The position numbers were made by a program, and so were the translations under genes. The notes below the pieces were generated by a model. It saw only the letters and a program-made list of their open reading frames with translations. It was not told where the DNA came from and ran no database searches. DNA of 64,000 bases, from contig NC_018012.1 of the NCBI RefSeq assembly GCF_000227745.2, positions 248,001-312,000 of the forward strand, in the 5' to 3' direction. Origin of the DNA: Thiocystis violascens DSM 198 (GTDB lineage: Bacteria > Pseudomonadota > Gammaproteobacteria > Chromatiales > Chromatiaceae). Positions 20,048 through 29,346 of this stretch are shown one piece after another. Each line of letters opens with the position of its first letter. Within the stretch, counting starts at the first letter, position 1.

Positions 20048-20164
20048 TCAAGTCGGTTGGTCGTCGTTCGCGCCCATGCACTGCTCGGATTCATACCACA
20101 TCACGTTGATGATGCCGAAGGCCAATGCCAGAAAGACGCCCAGGAGCCAGGCGAAATACCACAT
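20048..20164 (-). CDS. cydX: Cytochrome bd oxidase small subunit CydX
   Basis: Single-helix subunit that stabilises cytochrome bd oxidase in the inner membrane. The 38-residue product begins MWYFAWLLGVFLALAFGI, continues with the conserved N-VMWYE segment, and ends in a short polar tail. The Trp/Tyr-rich start and the WYE motif are hallmarks of CydX/YbgT. A GAGAGGAA ribosome-binding site lies 7 nt upstream of the ATG. It lies about 100 bp after cydB and is followed by the operon terminator. Confidence 0.93.
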   Translation of the reverse strand: MWYFAWLLGVFLALAFGIINVMWYESEQCMGANDDQPT

Positions 20165-20267
20165 GGAATGTTCCTCTCGATTCGGTCGTCAATAAATTGG
20201 CTGACGAGGGTTGGGTGACCGCGCGGTTGCGTGCGACGGCTCGCAACCGCGCGGATCGGTCTGGGCG

Positions 20268-21416
20268 CTAATACGCCAGATGGTCCTGCGCCCGGATCTC
20301 TTCCACCGTGACCCGCCGCCACATCTTGGCGTAGGTCCAGGTGGTGTAGGCGAGAATCAGCGGTACGAAGATCATCGCGGCCCAGAACATGACGGTGAGT
20401 GTCAGGTGACTGGAGACGGCGTCCCAGGCGATCAGGCTGCTGTTCGGGTTCGTGCTCGACGGCATGATGAAGGGGAACATGGCCGCGCCCGCGGTCATGA
20501 TCACGCCGGTCAGGCCCAGACTGCTCGCGACCAGCCCAAGTCCGGGCCGATCGGACATCGACCACAGAACGCCAAGCCCCAGTCCGGCAAATCCCAGCAG
20601 CGGGAAAATCAGTGTCCAGGGATGACTGCCATAGTTCGCAAGCCAGGCGCCGGCTTCCTGCACCACCTCCTTGGTCAGCGGGTTCGGGGTTGCGCCCAAC
20701 TCGGGCATGGAGACCACCCGGAAACCCTCGATACCCAGACTCATCCACACGCCCGCGATGGCAAAGCCGACGATGGTCGCCAGCCCAACCTTCTTGGCCC
20801 AGACCTTGGCGCGCGAGGCGATCGGATCGGCGGTGCGCAGTTGCAGCCAGATCGCGCCATGCATGGTCAGCATGCCGAGACTGATCAGCCCGGCAAGCAG
20901 GGCAAAAGGATTCAGCAGCCCAAAGAAACCGCCGCTGTAGAAAGGCCGCAGGAAGTTATCCAGATGGAAAGGAACTCCCTGGAGCAGATTGCCGAAGGCG
21001 ATGCCGAACACCAGCGCGGGTACGGCGCCGCCGACGAACAGACCCCAGTCCCAGGCGTTGCGCCAGCGCTTATCCTCGATCTTGCTGCGGTAGTCGAAGC
21101 CGACCGGCCGGAAGAAGAGCGCGAAGAGCGCCAGCAGCATGGCGAAGTAAAAGCCGGAGAAGGCCGCGGCGTAGACCAACGGCCAGGCGGCGAAGATCGC
21201 GCCGCCGGCGGTGATCAGCCAGACCTGGTTACCGTCCCAGTGCGGGCCAATGGTATTGATGATGACGCGCCGTTCGTCGTCGGTCTTACCCAGGAACGGC
21301 AGCAGCGTGCCGACGCCCATGTCCATGCCGTCGGTGACGGCAAAGCCGATGAAGAGCACGCCAACCAGCACCCACCAGATGAACTTCAGCGTTTCGTAAT
21401 CAAGAATCATGGTCAA
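20268..21416 (-). CDS. cydB: Cytochrome bd quinol oxidase subunit II
   Basis: Membrane subunit of the high-affinity terminal oxidase. The 382-residue product begins MTMILDYETLKFIWWVLVG, which is typical of CydB, and carries the GMDMGVGTLLPFL and the HWDGNQVWLITAGGA motifs, with about eight membrane helices. It starts 11 bp after cydA ends. Cytochrome bd lets a phototroph respire or detoxify oxygen at very low oxygen tension. Confidence 0.95.
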   Translation of the reverse strand: MTMILDYETLKFIWWVLVGVLFIGFAVTDGMDMGVGTLLPFLGKTDDERRVIINTIGPHWDGNQVWLITAGGAIFAAWPLVYAAAFSGFYFAMLLALFALFFRPVGFDYRSKIEDKRWRNAWDWGLFVGGAVPALVFGIAFGNLLQGVPFHLDNFLRPFYSGGFFGLLNPFALLAGLISLGMLTMHGAIWLQLRTADPIASRAKVWAKKVGLATIVGFAIAGVWMSLGIEGFRVVSMPELGATPNPLTKEVVQEAGAWLANYGSHPWTLIFPLLGFAGLGLGVLWSMSDRPGLGLVASSLGLTGVIMTAGAAMFPFIMPSSTNPNSSLIAWDAVSSHLTLTVMFWAAMIFVPLILAYTTWTYAKMWRRVTVEEIRAQDHLAY

Positions 21417-21427
21417 TCGCTCCGGGG

Positions 21428-23032
21428 CTAGTCAGCCTGTTTCTGAGGGGCCGTCGCGGGTGTCATGCCGCCTGCGTGGCCGGTTTCGCACTCGTGATGA
21501 TAGCGCCCGGTATGTAGCGAGCTGGGTCCCTGACGGGCGAATTTGACCATCAGGAACATCTCGATGATAAAGAGCACGGTATAGAAGAGGAGAAAGCCGG
21601 ACATGCTGATGATGAGGTCGTTGGCGGTCAGGCTCGACGCGGCGATACTGGTGGGAAGCACCTCGCCGATGGCCCAGGGTTGACGTCCGAACTCGGCAAC
21701 GAACCAGCCGGTTTCGACCGCGAGCCAGGGCACCGGGATGCTCCACAGGAACAGACGCAGCAGCCAGCGTTTCTCCTGAATCACGCGCTTGGCGTTGTAG
21801 TAGAAACCAAGCACCAACAGCAGCAGCATCCAGACGCCGGCCCCGACCATAACCCGGAAGGCCCAGAAGATGGGCGCGACCTCGGGGATGGAATCCTTGA
21901 CCGCCATCTGGATCTGTTCCTCGGTGGCCTGGGCGGGATTCTCGGTATAGGGCTTCAACAGCAGGCCATAGCCCAGATCGGCTTTATGCTCCTCGAAGCT
22001 GGCGCGGTTGCCGGGGGTGTCCTCGCCGCCGCGCAGACGCTCCAGGTATTCATAGGCGACCATGCCGCTGCGGATGCGCACCTCGTGATCGACCATCAGG
22101 TCTTTCAGTCCCTTGACCTCGGTGTCGAGCGAGCGGGTGGCGATCAGCCCGAGCAGCCAGGGCACCTTGATGGCGTTATGCGTCTCTTCGTCCTCGTTGC
22201 TCGGGTTGCCGTAGATGGTGAAGGCGGCGGGCGCCTTCTCGGTCTCCCATTCGGCCTCGATCGCCGCGAGCTTCACCCGCTGGATGTCGCCCACCTCGTA
22301 GCCGGACTCGTCGCCGAGCAGGATGACCGAGAGGATCGATGCCAGTCCGAAACCGACGGCGACCGAGAAGGAGCGCTTGGCGAAAGCCAGATCCCGTCCC
22401 TTCAGCATGTACCAGGCGCTGATGCCAAGCACGAACATGGTGGCGGTGACATAGCCGGCGGCGACGGTGTGCACGAATTTGACCTGGGCGACCGGATTCA
22501 TCAGCAGTTCGCCGAAGCTGGTCATTTCCATGCGCATGGTCTCGAAACTGAATTCGGAGCCGACCGGATTCTGCATCCAGCCGTTGGCGATCAGGATCCA
22601 GAGCGCGGAGAGGTTCGAGCCGAAGGCCATCAGGAAGGTGACGGCCAGATGCTGACGTTTGCTCAGACGCTCCCAGCCGAGGAAGAAGAGCCCGATGAAG
22701 GTGGACTCCAGGAAGAAGGCCATCAGACCCTCGATGGCCAGCGGGGCGCCGAAGACATCCCCGACATAGTGGCTGTAATAGGCCCAGTTGGTCCCGAACT
22801 GGAACTCCATGGTGAGTCCGGTGGTGACGCCGAGCGCAAAATTGATGCCGAAGAGCTTGCCCCAGAACTTGGTCATGTCCCGGTAGATTTCCCGTCCGGT
22901 CATGACATAGACGCTTTCCATGATCACCAGGATCCAGGAGAGCCCCAGTGTCAGGGGAACGAACAGGAAGTGATACATCGCGGTACTGGCGAACTGCCAT
23001 CGCGAGAGTTCAACCATGGCGCTGTCGAGCAT
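21428..23032 (-). CDS. cydA: Cytochrome bd quinol oxidase subunit I
   Basis: Haem-bearing quinol-oxidising subunit (534 residues) with haem b558, b595 and d sites and a periplasmic Q-loop. Visible family features are the N-terminal [18 protein letters not shown], which carries the haem-ligand His, the [11 protein letters not shown] segment, and [14 protein letters not shown] near residue 440. Length is close to E. coli CydA (522). First gene of cydABX, co-directional with the upstream NifX-like and Crp/Fnr genes, a redox-responsive neighbourhood. Confidence 0.96.
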   Translation of the reverse strand: MLDSAMVELSRWQFASTAMYHFLFVPLTLGLSWILVIMESVYVMTGREIYRDMTKFWGKLFGINFALGVTTGLTMEFQFGTNWAYYSHYVGDVFGAPLAIEGLMAFFLESTFIGLFFLGWERLSKRQHLAVTFLMAFGSNLSALWILIANGWMQNPVGSEFSFETMRMEMTSFGELLMNPVAQVKFVHTVAAGYVTATMFVLGISAWYMLKGRDLAFAKRSFSVAVGFGLASILSVILLGDESGYEVGDIQRVKLAAIEAEWETEKAPAAFTIYGNPSNEDEETHNAIKVPWLLGLIATRSLDTEVKGLKDLMVDHEVRIRSGMVAYEYLERLRGGEDTPGNRASFEEHKADLGYGLLLKPYTENPAQATEEQIQMAVKDSIPEVAPIFWAFRVMVGAGVWMLLLLVLGFYYNAKRVIQEKRWLLRLFLWSIPVPWLAVETGWFVAEFGRQPWAIGEVLPTSIAASSLTANDLIISMSGFLLFYTVLFIIEMFLMVKFARQGPSSLHTGRYHHECETGHAGGMTPATAPQKQAD

Positions 23033-23281
23033 GAACGATTCTCCTGATCCAAGCCGTCAAGTAAGAGAGATAAGTCACGATCCGGCGGTGTTTTTGCAGC
23101 GCCGAGCCTGTGTTTGGCGCGGCGTCTCGCGCGTTATGCCGGATGTTCCACCGCGAGAGGTTAAGCCATAACGGAGTTGTCAGGAATGACCCGAAGCAAA
23201 GTGTAGCGCAGCATCTTTTTATACCCCCATCAAAATGACTCGCATCGTCGGGGTTCCGGGTGGCTGCCGCTCGGGGCGGGA

Positions 23282-23677
23282 TTAATGCGTGTCGGTGGAG
23301 AGCGAAATGCGCGGACGGCCAGGTTCGTGGTCATGCTCATGCGGCGCGGCGACGGGCAGCGCTTTCCCCGTCGCGATGGCGTTGACGGCCTCGACCGGGT
23401 CGGTGGCGCTGGTCGTGTGCACCCGAATGCCATGACGCGACAGCCGCTGGATGAAGCCCTGACCGGCGCCCTGGGTCACAATGGCATCGAGTTGCAACTC
23501 GAACAGCGGATGGTCGTCGCCATGATAGTCGTGCAGCGACAGATCCATGGGTAGATCCAGCCGGTCGATCTCGACCGGGGCGGTCACGCCATCGGCTTCC
23601 AGGATGAGAAAGCGTCTGCTCTTGCCGGCGTGGCCGGTGATGGTGCGAAAGTTCTGGCTGGTGACGGCGATGCGCAT
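23282..23677 (-). CDS. NifX/NifB-like dinitrogenase iron-molybdenum cofactor domain protein
   Basis: The 131-residue protein begins MRIAVTSQNFRTITGHAGKSRRF, the signature start of the NifX/NafY/YdhC-type Fe-Mo cofactor-binding fold, and continues with a Rossmann-like core (DAIVTQGAGQGFIQRLSRHGI). The tail is His-rich (HEHDHE). GGAG lies 7 nt before the ATG at 23677. It may carry a metal cluster; with no nif genes nearby, a nitrogenase role cannot be claimed. It lies downstream of a Crp/Fnr regulator and an unknown gene on the same strand. Confidence 0.8.
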   Translation of the reverse strand: MRIAVTSQNFRTITGHAGKSRRFLILEADGVTAPVEIDRLDLPMDLSLHDYHGDDHPLFELQLDAIVTQGAGQGFIQRLSRHGIRVHTTSATDPVEAVNAIATGKALPVAAPHEHDHEPGRPRISLSTDTH

Positions 23678-23709
23678 GGGTGACTCCAGGGCTGAAGGGT
23701 TGAAGCGGG

Positions 23710-24117
23710 TCAGGTCGATGCCGGCGGTCGGTCGCAGAGTCCAAGCGCCCAATCCTCCATGGCGGCGTTCACGACCGGCATGGGGGCTTCCAGAAAGGTA
23801 ATCAGGAAACCCTGAACGGTCTCGGCGACGCCGATGGATCTCGGACGGTCGGCAAGCAGATGCGGATTCGGCAGTGCGATTCCCAGACAGAAGACGACAT
23901 TCTTGGCGGCGAGGATTCCCTCGCCGATATGGCCTTCCGGCAGGGATCTGGTGTGCGCGTAATGGTCGAACTCGGCGATGAACTGCGCCCCGCGATGCAA
24001 CTCGATACAGTCCCGGAAATACGCGCAGATCGCGTCGACCGAATCGAAACGGGTCTCCTCGCGCTCGATCTCCAGGGTGAACAGCGGGTATTCCGCGAGC
24101 GTGAGGGTTTGTTTCAT
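23710..24117 (-). CDS. Conserved hypothetical protein of the NifX/Fnr neighbourhood
   Basis: Soluble 135-residue protein beginning MKQTLTLAEYPLFTLEIEREET. GGAG precedes the ATG at 24117 by 7 nt. It contains a helical segment (DAICAYFRDCIELHRGAQFIAEFDHYAHT) and scattered cysteines. I do not recognise a named function. It is spaced 32 bp before the NifX-like gene, so the two are likely co-transcribed and may share a redox or anaerobic role. Confidence 0.7.
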   Translation of the reverse strand: MKQTLTLAEYPLFTLEIEREETRFDSVDAICAYFRDCIELHRGAQFIAEFDHYAHTRSLPEGHIGEGILAAKNVVFCLGIALPNPHLLADRPRSIGVAETVQGFLITFLEAPMPVVNAAMEDWALGLCDRPPAST

Positions 24118-24285
24118 GACGATCTCCATCGACAACGATTGGATTCTGGCGGTTACCTCGTTCCTGCCGCCGGTCGCATTGGATGGGAGCGCGGCCGTGA
24201 GCGACACAACAGGCGGAGAGTACGAGTTGTTTCGACGCGCGGCATTGAAATCAGTCAAACTGGAAATCCCGGAGACGGGTTGGCT

Positions 24286-24993
24286 TCAATCCTCGGCAAT
24301 GCGGCGCAGATTGGGGATGTCGAGCAAAAACAGGTTAGGCGCGGTTTCGACCAGCAGACTCTGACGCTTGAATTCGGCGATGGTGCGGCTGGTGGTTTCG
24401 GTGGTCACGCCGAGCATGGCGCCCATGTCCTCGCGGCTGAAGAGGTTGCACTCACTGGTTTCGCGATCCAGCACCAGGCGCAGCAGTAGACGCGCGACCC
24501 GCTGGCGCGCCGCGCCGGTGGAGAGTTCGGTCAGCCAGGCATCGGCCTCGGTCAAGGCACGTTGCCAGCGTGTCATGAGTTCGTGATGCAGGTCCGGGTT
24601 TTCGCGTCCCAGGTCGCGCACGAGCCGCGCCGGAAAGCGGCAGACTTCGGTGACATGCAGCGCGATGGCGTCATGGTGGTAGGCATCGTCAAGGATGGCC
24701 TCAAGGCCCAGCACGTCGGTCGCGCGGACAATCCGCACGATGCGCTGGCTCCCGTCCGGCAGATACTGGACCAGCTTCAGTGCGCCGGCGCGGACCGTGA
24801 ACATGTGGTCGCCGGTGTCGCCGGCACGGTAGAGGCTCGTCCCGGGCCTCAGCGTGAACTGGTCGATGGGATCGTGAATGCGCTCGAAGTCGGATTCCTT
24901 GAGCCCAGCAAAGAGAACCGACGTTCGGAGCGAACAGTTTTGGCAGTTTGCCTCGCCGGACCAGGCATCCCGTAATGTCACACTTTTCGCCAT
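24286..24993 (-). CDS. Crp/Fnr-family transcription regulator
   Basis: The 235-residue protein has a cNMP-type beta-roll sensory domain (about 30-145) and a C-terminal winged helix. The recognition helix reads GVTTETTSRTIAEF, giving the E-x-x-S-R pattern that in Fnr reads TTGAT-type half-sites. Only one Cys pair (NCQNCSLR, near the N-terminus) is present, so the four-Cys Fe-S ligand set of true Fnr is incomplete. The start at 24993 (MAKSVTLRDAW) is where homology begins. It is divergent from uup and heads a run towards NifX and cydABX. Confidence 0.85.
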   Translation of the reverse strand: MAKSVTLRDAWSGEANCQNCSLRTSVLFAGLKESDFERIHDPIDQFTLRPGTSLYRAGDTGDHMFTVRAGALKLVQYLPDGSQRIVRIVRATDVLGLEAILDDAYHHDAIALHVTEVCRFPARLVRDLGRENPDLHHELMTRWQRALTEADAWLTELSTGAARQRVARLLLRLVLDRETSECNLFSREDMGAMLGVTTETTSRTIAEFKRQSLLVETAPNLFLLDIPNLRRIAED

Positions 24994-25180
24994 CGGGTTA
25001 AGGTCATTCCTGAAAAACCAAGTCTGCCTGCGGGCACCTAAGGTGCGGGATGCCCTATTTGCCGGACCAAGCGTACAAAGAAACAATTATCATCGCCTTA
25101 TTGCGAAATCGCAAATCAAATGCCCCGCCGTTCGGACGCAACCGGATGGCGTCGCTCGTGCTCAACCTTCAGGAAACCCG

Positions 25181-27085
25181 ATGCCACTGCTCAATCTCGA
25201 TTCGATCTCTCTCTCCTATGGCCAGCCGCCGCTGCTGGAGGATGTCACCTTGACCATCGACCGGGGCGAGCGGATCTGTCTGATCGGCCGCAACGGTGCC
25301 GGCAAGTCCACGCTGCTGCGGATCATCGCCGGCGAGGCGCAGGCCGACAGCGGCCAGGTCCGGGTCGTGCAGGGCGTGACCATCGCCAAGCTGGCCCAGG
25401 AGATTCCGCGCGAACAGACTAACGCCACGGTCTTCGAGGTGGTCGCGGATGGACTGGGCGACCTTGGCGGTTTGGTGCAGGAATATTTCAGGCTGTCCCA
25501 TGGTCTCGGCGCCAGTGCCAGCGAGGGCGAACTCGACCGCTTGGCGCGCGTTCAGCAGCAGTTGGAGGATCGCAACGGCTGGGAGATCGAGCGGCGCACC
25601 GAGCGGGTGATCACGCGGCTCGGACTGGATGCCGAGGCCCAGTTCCAGTCGCTCTCGGGCGGCCTTCAACGCCGTGTGCTGCTGGCCCGCGCGCTTGTCA
25701 TCGAGCCCGATCTGCTGCTGCTCGACGAGCCGACCAACCATCTGGATATCGAATCCATCAATTGGCTCGAAGAGTTTCTGCTGGATTTTCCCGGCTCGCT
25801 GTTGTTCGTCACCCATGACCGGCGCTTTCTGCAACGGGTCGCGACCCGGATTCTGGAAATCGATCGCGGGCGCATCACCGACTGGCCCGGCGACTACGCC
25901 AACTATCTGCGCCGCCGCGAAGAGCGTCTGCACGCCGAGTCGATCGCGGTCGAGCAATTCGACCGCAAACTGGCCGAGGAGGAGGTGTGGATCCGTCAGG
26001 GCGTCAAGGCGCGACGGACCCGCAACGAAGGCCGGGTGCGCGCGCTCAAGGCGCTGCGCGAGGAACGGCGCGAGCGGCGCGAGCAGCAGGGCACCGCGCG
26101 CCTGCGTGTGAGCGACGCGGAGCGCTCGGGCAAGTTGGTGGTGGAGGCCGAGGGCGTCACCTACGGCTGGGGCGAGCGCCCGGTCATCCGCGATTTCAGC
26201 ACCCTGATTCTGCGCGGCGACAAGATCGGTATCATCGGACCCAATGGGGTAGGCAAGAGCACCCTGCTCAAGCTGCTGCTGGGCGATCTGGAGCCCCAAG
26301 GCGGACGCATCCAGCGCGGCACCAATCTCCAGGTGGCCTATTTCGACCAACTGCGCGCCCAGCTCGATCTGGAAAAGAGCGTTCAGGACAACGTGGCCGG
26401 CGGCAGCGATCAGATCGAGATCGACGGCCAGTCGCGGCATGTCCTTTCGTATCTTAAGGATTTCCTCTTCACGCCCGAGCGCGCGCGCCAGCCGGTCAAG
26501 GCATTGTCCGGCGGCGAGCGCAATCGACTGCTGCTGGCCAAGCTCTTCACCCGCCCGGCCAATCTGCTGGTGCTCGACGAGCCGACCAACGATCTCGACA
26601 CCGAGACGCTCGAACTGCTGGAGGAACTGCTGGTGCAATTCGCCGGCACCCTCCTGCTGGTCAGCCATGACCGCGTCATGCTGGACAATGTCGTCACCAG
26701 CACCCTGGTGTTCGAGGGCGACGGGCGGGTGAACGATTACGTCGGCGGTTACGAGGACTGGCTGCGCCAGCGTCCAGTCCCGGTTGCCTCCGCCCGACCC
26801 GCCGAGACCAAGCCGAAACCCGCGGAATCCGGCCCGGAGACCGCCAAATCCAAGCGCGGCGCGGACAAGTTGAGTTTCAAGGAGACCCGCGAACTGGCCG
26901 AACTGCCGGCGCGCATCGAGTCGCTGGAGCAGGAACAGTCGGCTTTGCACACGCGGATGGCCGATCCCGCGCTCTATCAGACGGACGGGGGCGAGGTCGC
27001 GAAGGTCAAGACCCGGCTGGAGGTCGTGGACGCGGCGCTGGAGGATGCCTACGCGCGCTGGGAGACGCTGGAGGCACGGCGTTAG
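25181..27085 (+). CDS. uup: ABC-F ATPase Uup
   Basis: Soluble double-ABC protein of 634 residues that acts on ribosomes or branched DNA, not a transporter. Walker A motifs are GRNGAGKST (near 36) and GPNGVGKST (near 350), signatures LSGGLQRRV and LSGGERNRL, and both Walker B motifs read LLLDEPTNHLD / LVLDEPTNDLD. An arginine-rich linker joins the halves, and a C-terminal coiled-coil domain (about 555-634) is the Uup hallmark. AGGAAA lies 6 nt before the ATG at 25181. Confidence 0.93.
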   Translation: MPLLNLDSISLSYGQPPLLEDVTLTIDRGERICLIGRNGAGKSTLLRIIAGEAQADSGQVRVVQGVTIAKLAQEIPREQTNATVFEVVADGLGDLGGLVQEYFRLSHGLGASASEGELDRLARVQQQLEDRNGWEIERRTERVITRLGLDAEAQFQSLSGGLQRRVLLARALVIEPDLLLLDEPTNHLDIESINWLEEFLLDFPGSLLFVTHDRRFLQRVATRILEIDRGRITDWPGDYANYLRRREERLHAESIAVEQFDRKLAEEEVWIRQGVKARRTRNEGRVRALKALREERRERREQQGTARLRVSDAERSGKLVVEAEGVTYGWGERPVIRDFSTLILRGDKIGIIGPNGVGKSTLLKLLLGDLEPQGGRIQRGTNLQVAYFDQLRAQLDLEKSVQDNVAGGSDQIEIDGQSRHVLSYLKDFLFTPERARQPVKALSGGERNRLLLAKLFTRPANLLVLDEPTNDLDTETLELLEELLVQFAGTLLLVSHDRVMLDNVVTSTLVFEGDGRVNDYVGGYEDWLRQRPVPVASARPAETKPKPAESGPETAKSKRGADKLSFKETRELAELPARIESLEQEQSALHTRMADPALYQTDGGEVAKVKTRLEVVDAALEDAYARWETLEARR

Positions 27086-27186
27086 ATCTCGCCGAAGTTC
27101 CAATCACCGTTCACTCGCGACACCGCAGAGCGGTATCGCGAGATTCATACTGAAATTTAGGCGCGACTGTACTAACCGAACAGCCA

Positions 27187-27220
27187 CGGCACCCGCCGAC
27201 GCTGGCAACGACGGGTGCCG
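27187..27220. terminator. Inverted repeat between convergent uup and PTS genes
   Basis: CGGCACCCG (27187-27195) and CGGGTGCCG (27212-27220) form a 9-bp stem with a 16-nt loop, about 10 bp beyond the end of the minus-strand PTS permease gene and 100 bp after uup. There is no T-run; candidate terminator only. Confidence 0.4.
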
Positions 27221-27230
27221 GGTGTCCGAA

Positions 27231-29324
27231 TCACCCGGCCATCGCCGCCTTCATCTCCGCCGCATACTGATCGGCATTCAATCCGACCAGCAGATGCAGG
27301 ACATTGTCCGGCAACCGGAGGATGCCCTGGACACCCGCCGCCGCCAGGGCCGGCTCGTCGAGCTTCGCGCCGTCGCCGACCGTGACCCGCACGCGGGTCT
27401 CGGCGCAGGACTCGGCCAACTGGACGTTCTCGCGCCCGCCCAGTCCAGCCAGGATGGCGCGGGCGTTTTGCGGTGCCAGGGGATCGCGATGGCGCGGCTT
27501 GAGGTCATCGCTCTTGTAGCGCACCCGAGGCGCGGCGGCGCCCTCCGGTAGCTCGGCCTCGGGTCCGGCGGTGCTCAGATATTCCTCCATGTCGGTCTTC
27601 AGATTGTCCGATTTGGGTCCGAAGATGGCCTGGAGATTATTGCCGACCGTGACCACGCCGGCGGCGCCCAGCGCCTTGAGCTTGTCCGGGTTGGCCTTGC
27701 CCATGTCGGCGACCTCCACCCGCAGTCGCGTGATACAGGCGTCGAGTCCCAGGATGTTGCTCTTGCCGCCGAAGCCAAGCACCAGTTCCTTGGTGAAGTC
27801 GTCCGCGATGACGGACTTGATATCGGCCATCTCCGGGGTTTCCGTCTCGCGCCCCGGCGTCTTGAGATCGAGCTTCAGGATCAGCACGCGGAAGCTGACA
27901 TAGTAGACGGCCGCGAAGATCGGACCCAGGATCAGCACCACCCAGGGCCGGATGTCGTTGACGTAGTAGAGCGCGTAGTCGATGAAGCCGTGGCTGAAGC
28001 TGTATCCCAGACGGGCGTCGAGCAGATAGGTGATGAGATAGGCCACGCCCACCAGCACGGCATGGACCGCGTACAGCAGCGGCGCGACGAACAGGAAGGC
28101 GAACTCCAGCGGCTCGGTGATGCCGGTCAGAAAGGCGGTCAGCGCGGCGGAGCCCATGATGCCGGCGACCCGCGCCTTGTTCTCGGGCTTGGCGCTCCGG
28201 TAGATGGCGAAGGCGGCGGCGGGCAGACCGAACATCTTGAAGACGAAACCGCCGCCCAGGATGGCCGCCTCGTAGTCGCCCGCGAAAAAGCGGCTGATGA
28301 CCCCGTGGACGGTCTTGCCGGTCTCCGGATCGACATAGGTGCCCACCTCGAAGAAGAAGGGGACGTTCCAGATGTGATGCAGGCCGAAGGGCAACAGCAT
28401 GCGCTCCACCACGCCGTAGATGGTGACCGCCGCCGCCGGATTGCCGTAGGCCGCCCAGTCGCCAAAGTCGCGGATGCCCGCCCCGATCGGCGGCCAGATG
28501 ACGGCGAGCACCGCCGCCAGCCCGATGGCCGCGAAGGAGACGACGATCGGCACGAAGCGCTTGCCAGCGAAGAATCCGAGGTAGGGCGGCAGCGAGATAC
28601 GGTAGTAGCGGTTGAACAGATAGGCCGCGATCAGCCCGATGAGGATGCCGCCGAAGACACCGGTGTCGATGGACTCGATGCCGAAGATCTTCTTGATCTC
28701 GGCGCGGCTCTTGGCCGGCGGAAAGGTGACCATCTCGCCCTGGCCCGCGTCATAGACCGCGATGGCGCCCTGCTCACCCGCGCCCTCACCCGCGCCAGAC
28801 TGGAGTGCGAACGGCACGCTCGCGCCGTCGCAGACCAGCGTCTCGTCCTTGACCTCGTCGGCCCTGAGTTTCTCCAGCGTTCGTCCATCCTTGTCGAGAC
28901 ACTGGAAGCGCGCCCGCGCGCTGTCGTACTCGACATAGATCGCCTTGCCCGCCTCGCCGCTGATCCGCAACGGTTCGACGGGGGCCGTCAGACCGATGAA
29001 TTGCAGACCGATGACGCCCAGCGCCGCCAGCATGACGAAATAACCGACGGTGGCCGCGAGCGCCGCCACGCCGTCGTTCTTGGTGAAGCCCAGAACCACG
29101 CCGATGGCGAAGATCAACGGCAGGATCATGAAGATGGCGTCGCCGGAGGCGGACATGACCCGCCCGATCTCGGCGAGCCAGGGGGGGCCGGCCTCGCGGG
29201 CGATGGAGGCCCCGACGCCGAGCAGGATGCCGGCGACCGGCAGCACCGACACCGGCAGCATCAGTGCCTTGCCGATCTTTTGCAGACCGCCGAAGGTATT
29301 GCCCCAAACGGATGAAATGCTCAT
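27231..29324 (-). CDS. ptsG: PTS glucose-type permease EIIC-IIB with extra loop domain and second IIB domain
   Basis: Inner-membrane sugar permease-phosphotransferase of 697 residues. The EIIC part is close to PtsG ([40 protein letters not shown]). An extra stretch of about 100 residues (about 115-213, with C142 and C165) is inserted between the third-helix region and the conserved DTGVFGG segment. The first IIB domain has the phospho-cysteine at C530 ([10 protein letters not shown]). A second, diverged IIB-like domain follows with C640 ([11 protein letters not shown]). The start at 29324 has GGGAG 8 nt upstream; the ATG at 29354 overlaps the upstream gene. Operon: porin, EIIA-HPr-EI, EIICB. 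Substrate probably glucose or a related hexose. Confidence 0.88.
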   Translation of the reverse strand: MSISSVWGNTFGGLQKIGKALMLPVSVLPVAGILLGVGASIAREAGPPWLAEIGRVMSASGDAIFMILPLIFAIGVVLGFTKNDGVAALAATVGYFVMLAALGVIGLQFIGLTAPVEPLRISGEAGKAIYVEYDSARARFQCLDKDGRTLEKLRADEVKDETLVCDGASVPFALQSGAGEGAGEQGAIAVYDAGQGEMVTFPPAKSRAEIKKIFGIESIDTGVFGGILIGLIAAYLFNRYYRISLPPYLGFFAGKRFVPIVVSFAAIGLAAVLAVIWPPIGAGIRDFGDWAAYGNPAAAVTIYGVVERMLLPFGLHHIWNVPFFFEVGTYVDPETGKTVHGVISRFFAGDYEAAILGGGFVFKMFGLPAAAFAIYRSAKPENKARVAGIMGSAALTAFLTGITEPLEFAFLFVAPLLYAVHAVLVGVAYLITYLLDARLGYSFSHGFIDYALYYVNDIRPWVVLILGPIFAAVYYVSFRVLILKLDLKTPGRETETPEMADIKSVIADDFTKELVLGFGGKSNILGLDACITRLRVEVADMGKANPDKLKALGAAGVVTVGNNLQAIFGPKSDNLKTDMEEYLSTAGPEAELPEGAAAPRVRYKSDDLKPRHRDPLAPQNARAILAGLGGRENVQLAESCAETRVRVTVGDGAKLDEPALAAAGVQGILRLPDNVLHLLVGLNADQYAAEMKAAMAG

Positions 29325-29346
29325 GGTTGCGTCTCCCGTGGTCGCC

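Noticed and set aside
23033..23281. Fnr or ArcA operator upstream of cydA
   Set aside because: Only a single TTGAT-like half-site is visible in minus-strand sense; no paired site could be read.
24994..25086. Upstream extension of the Crp/Fnr gene to the ATG at 25086
   Set aside because: The extra 31 residues do not resemble the family and would intrude on the divergent uup leader.
25169..27103. Long minus-strand open frame opposite uup
   Set aside because: Antisense shadow of the ABC-F gene, whose Walker motifs are clear on the plus strand.
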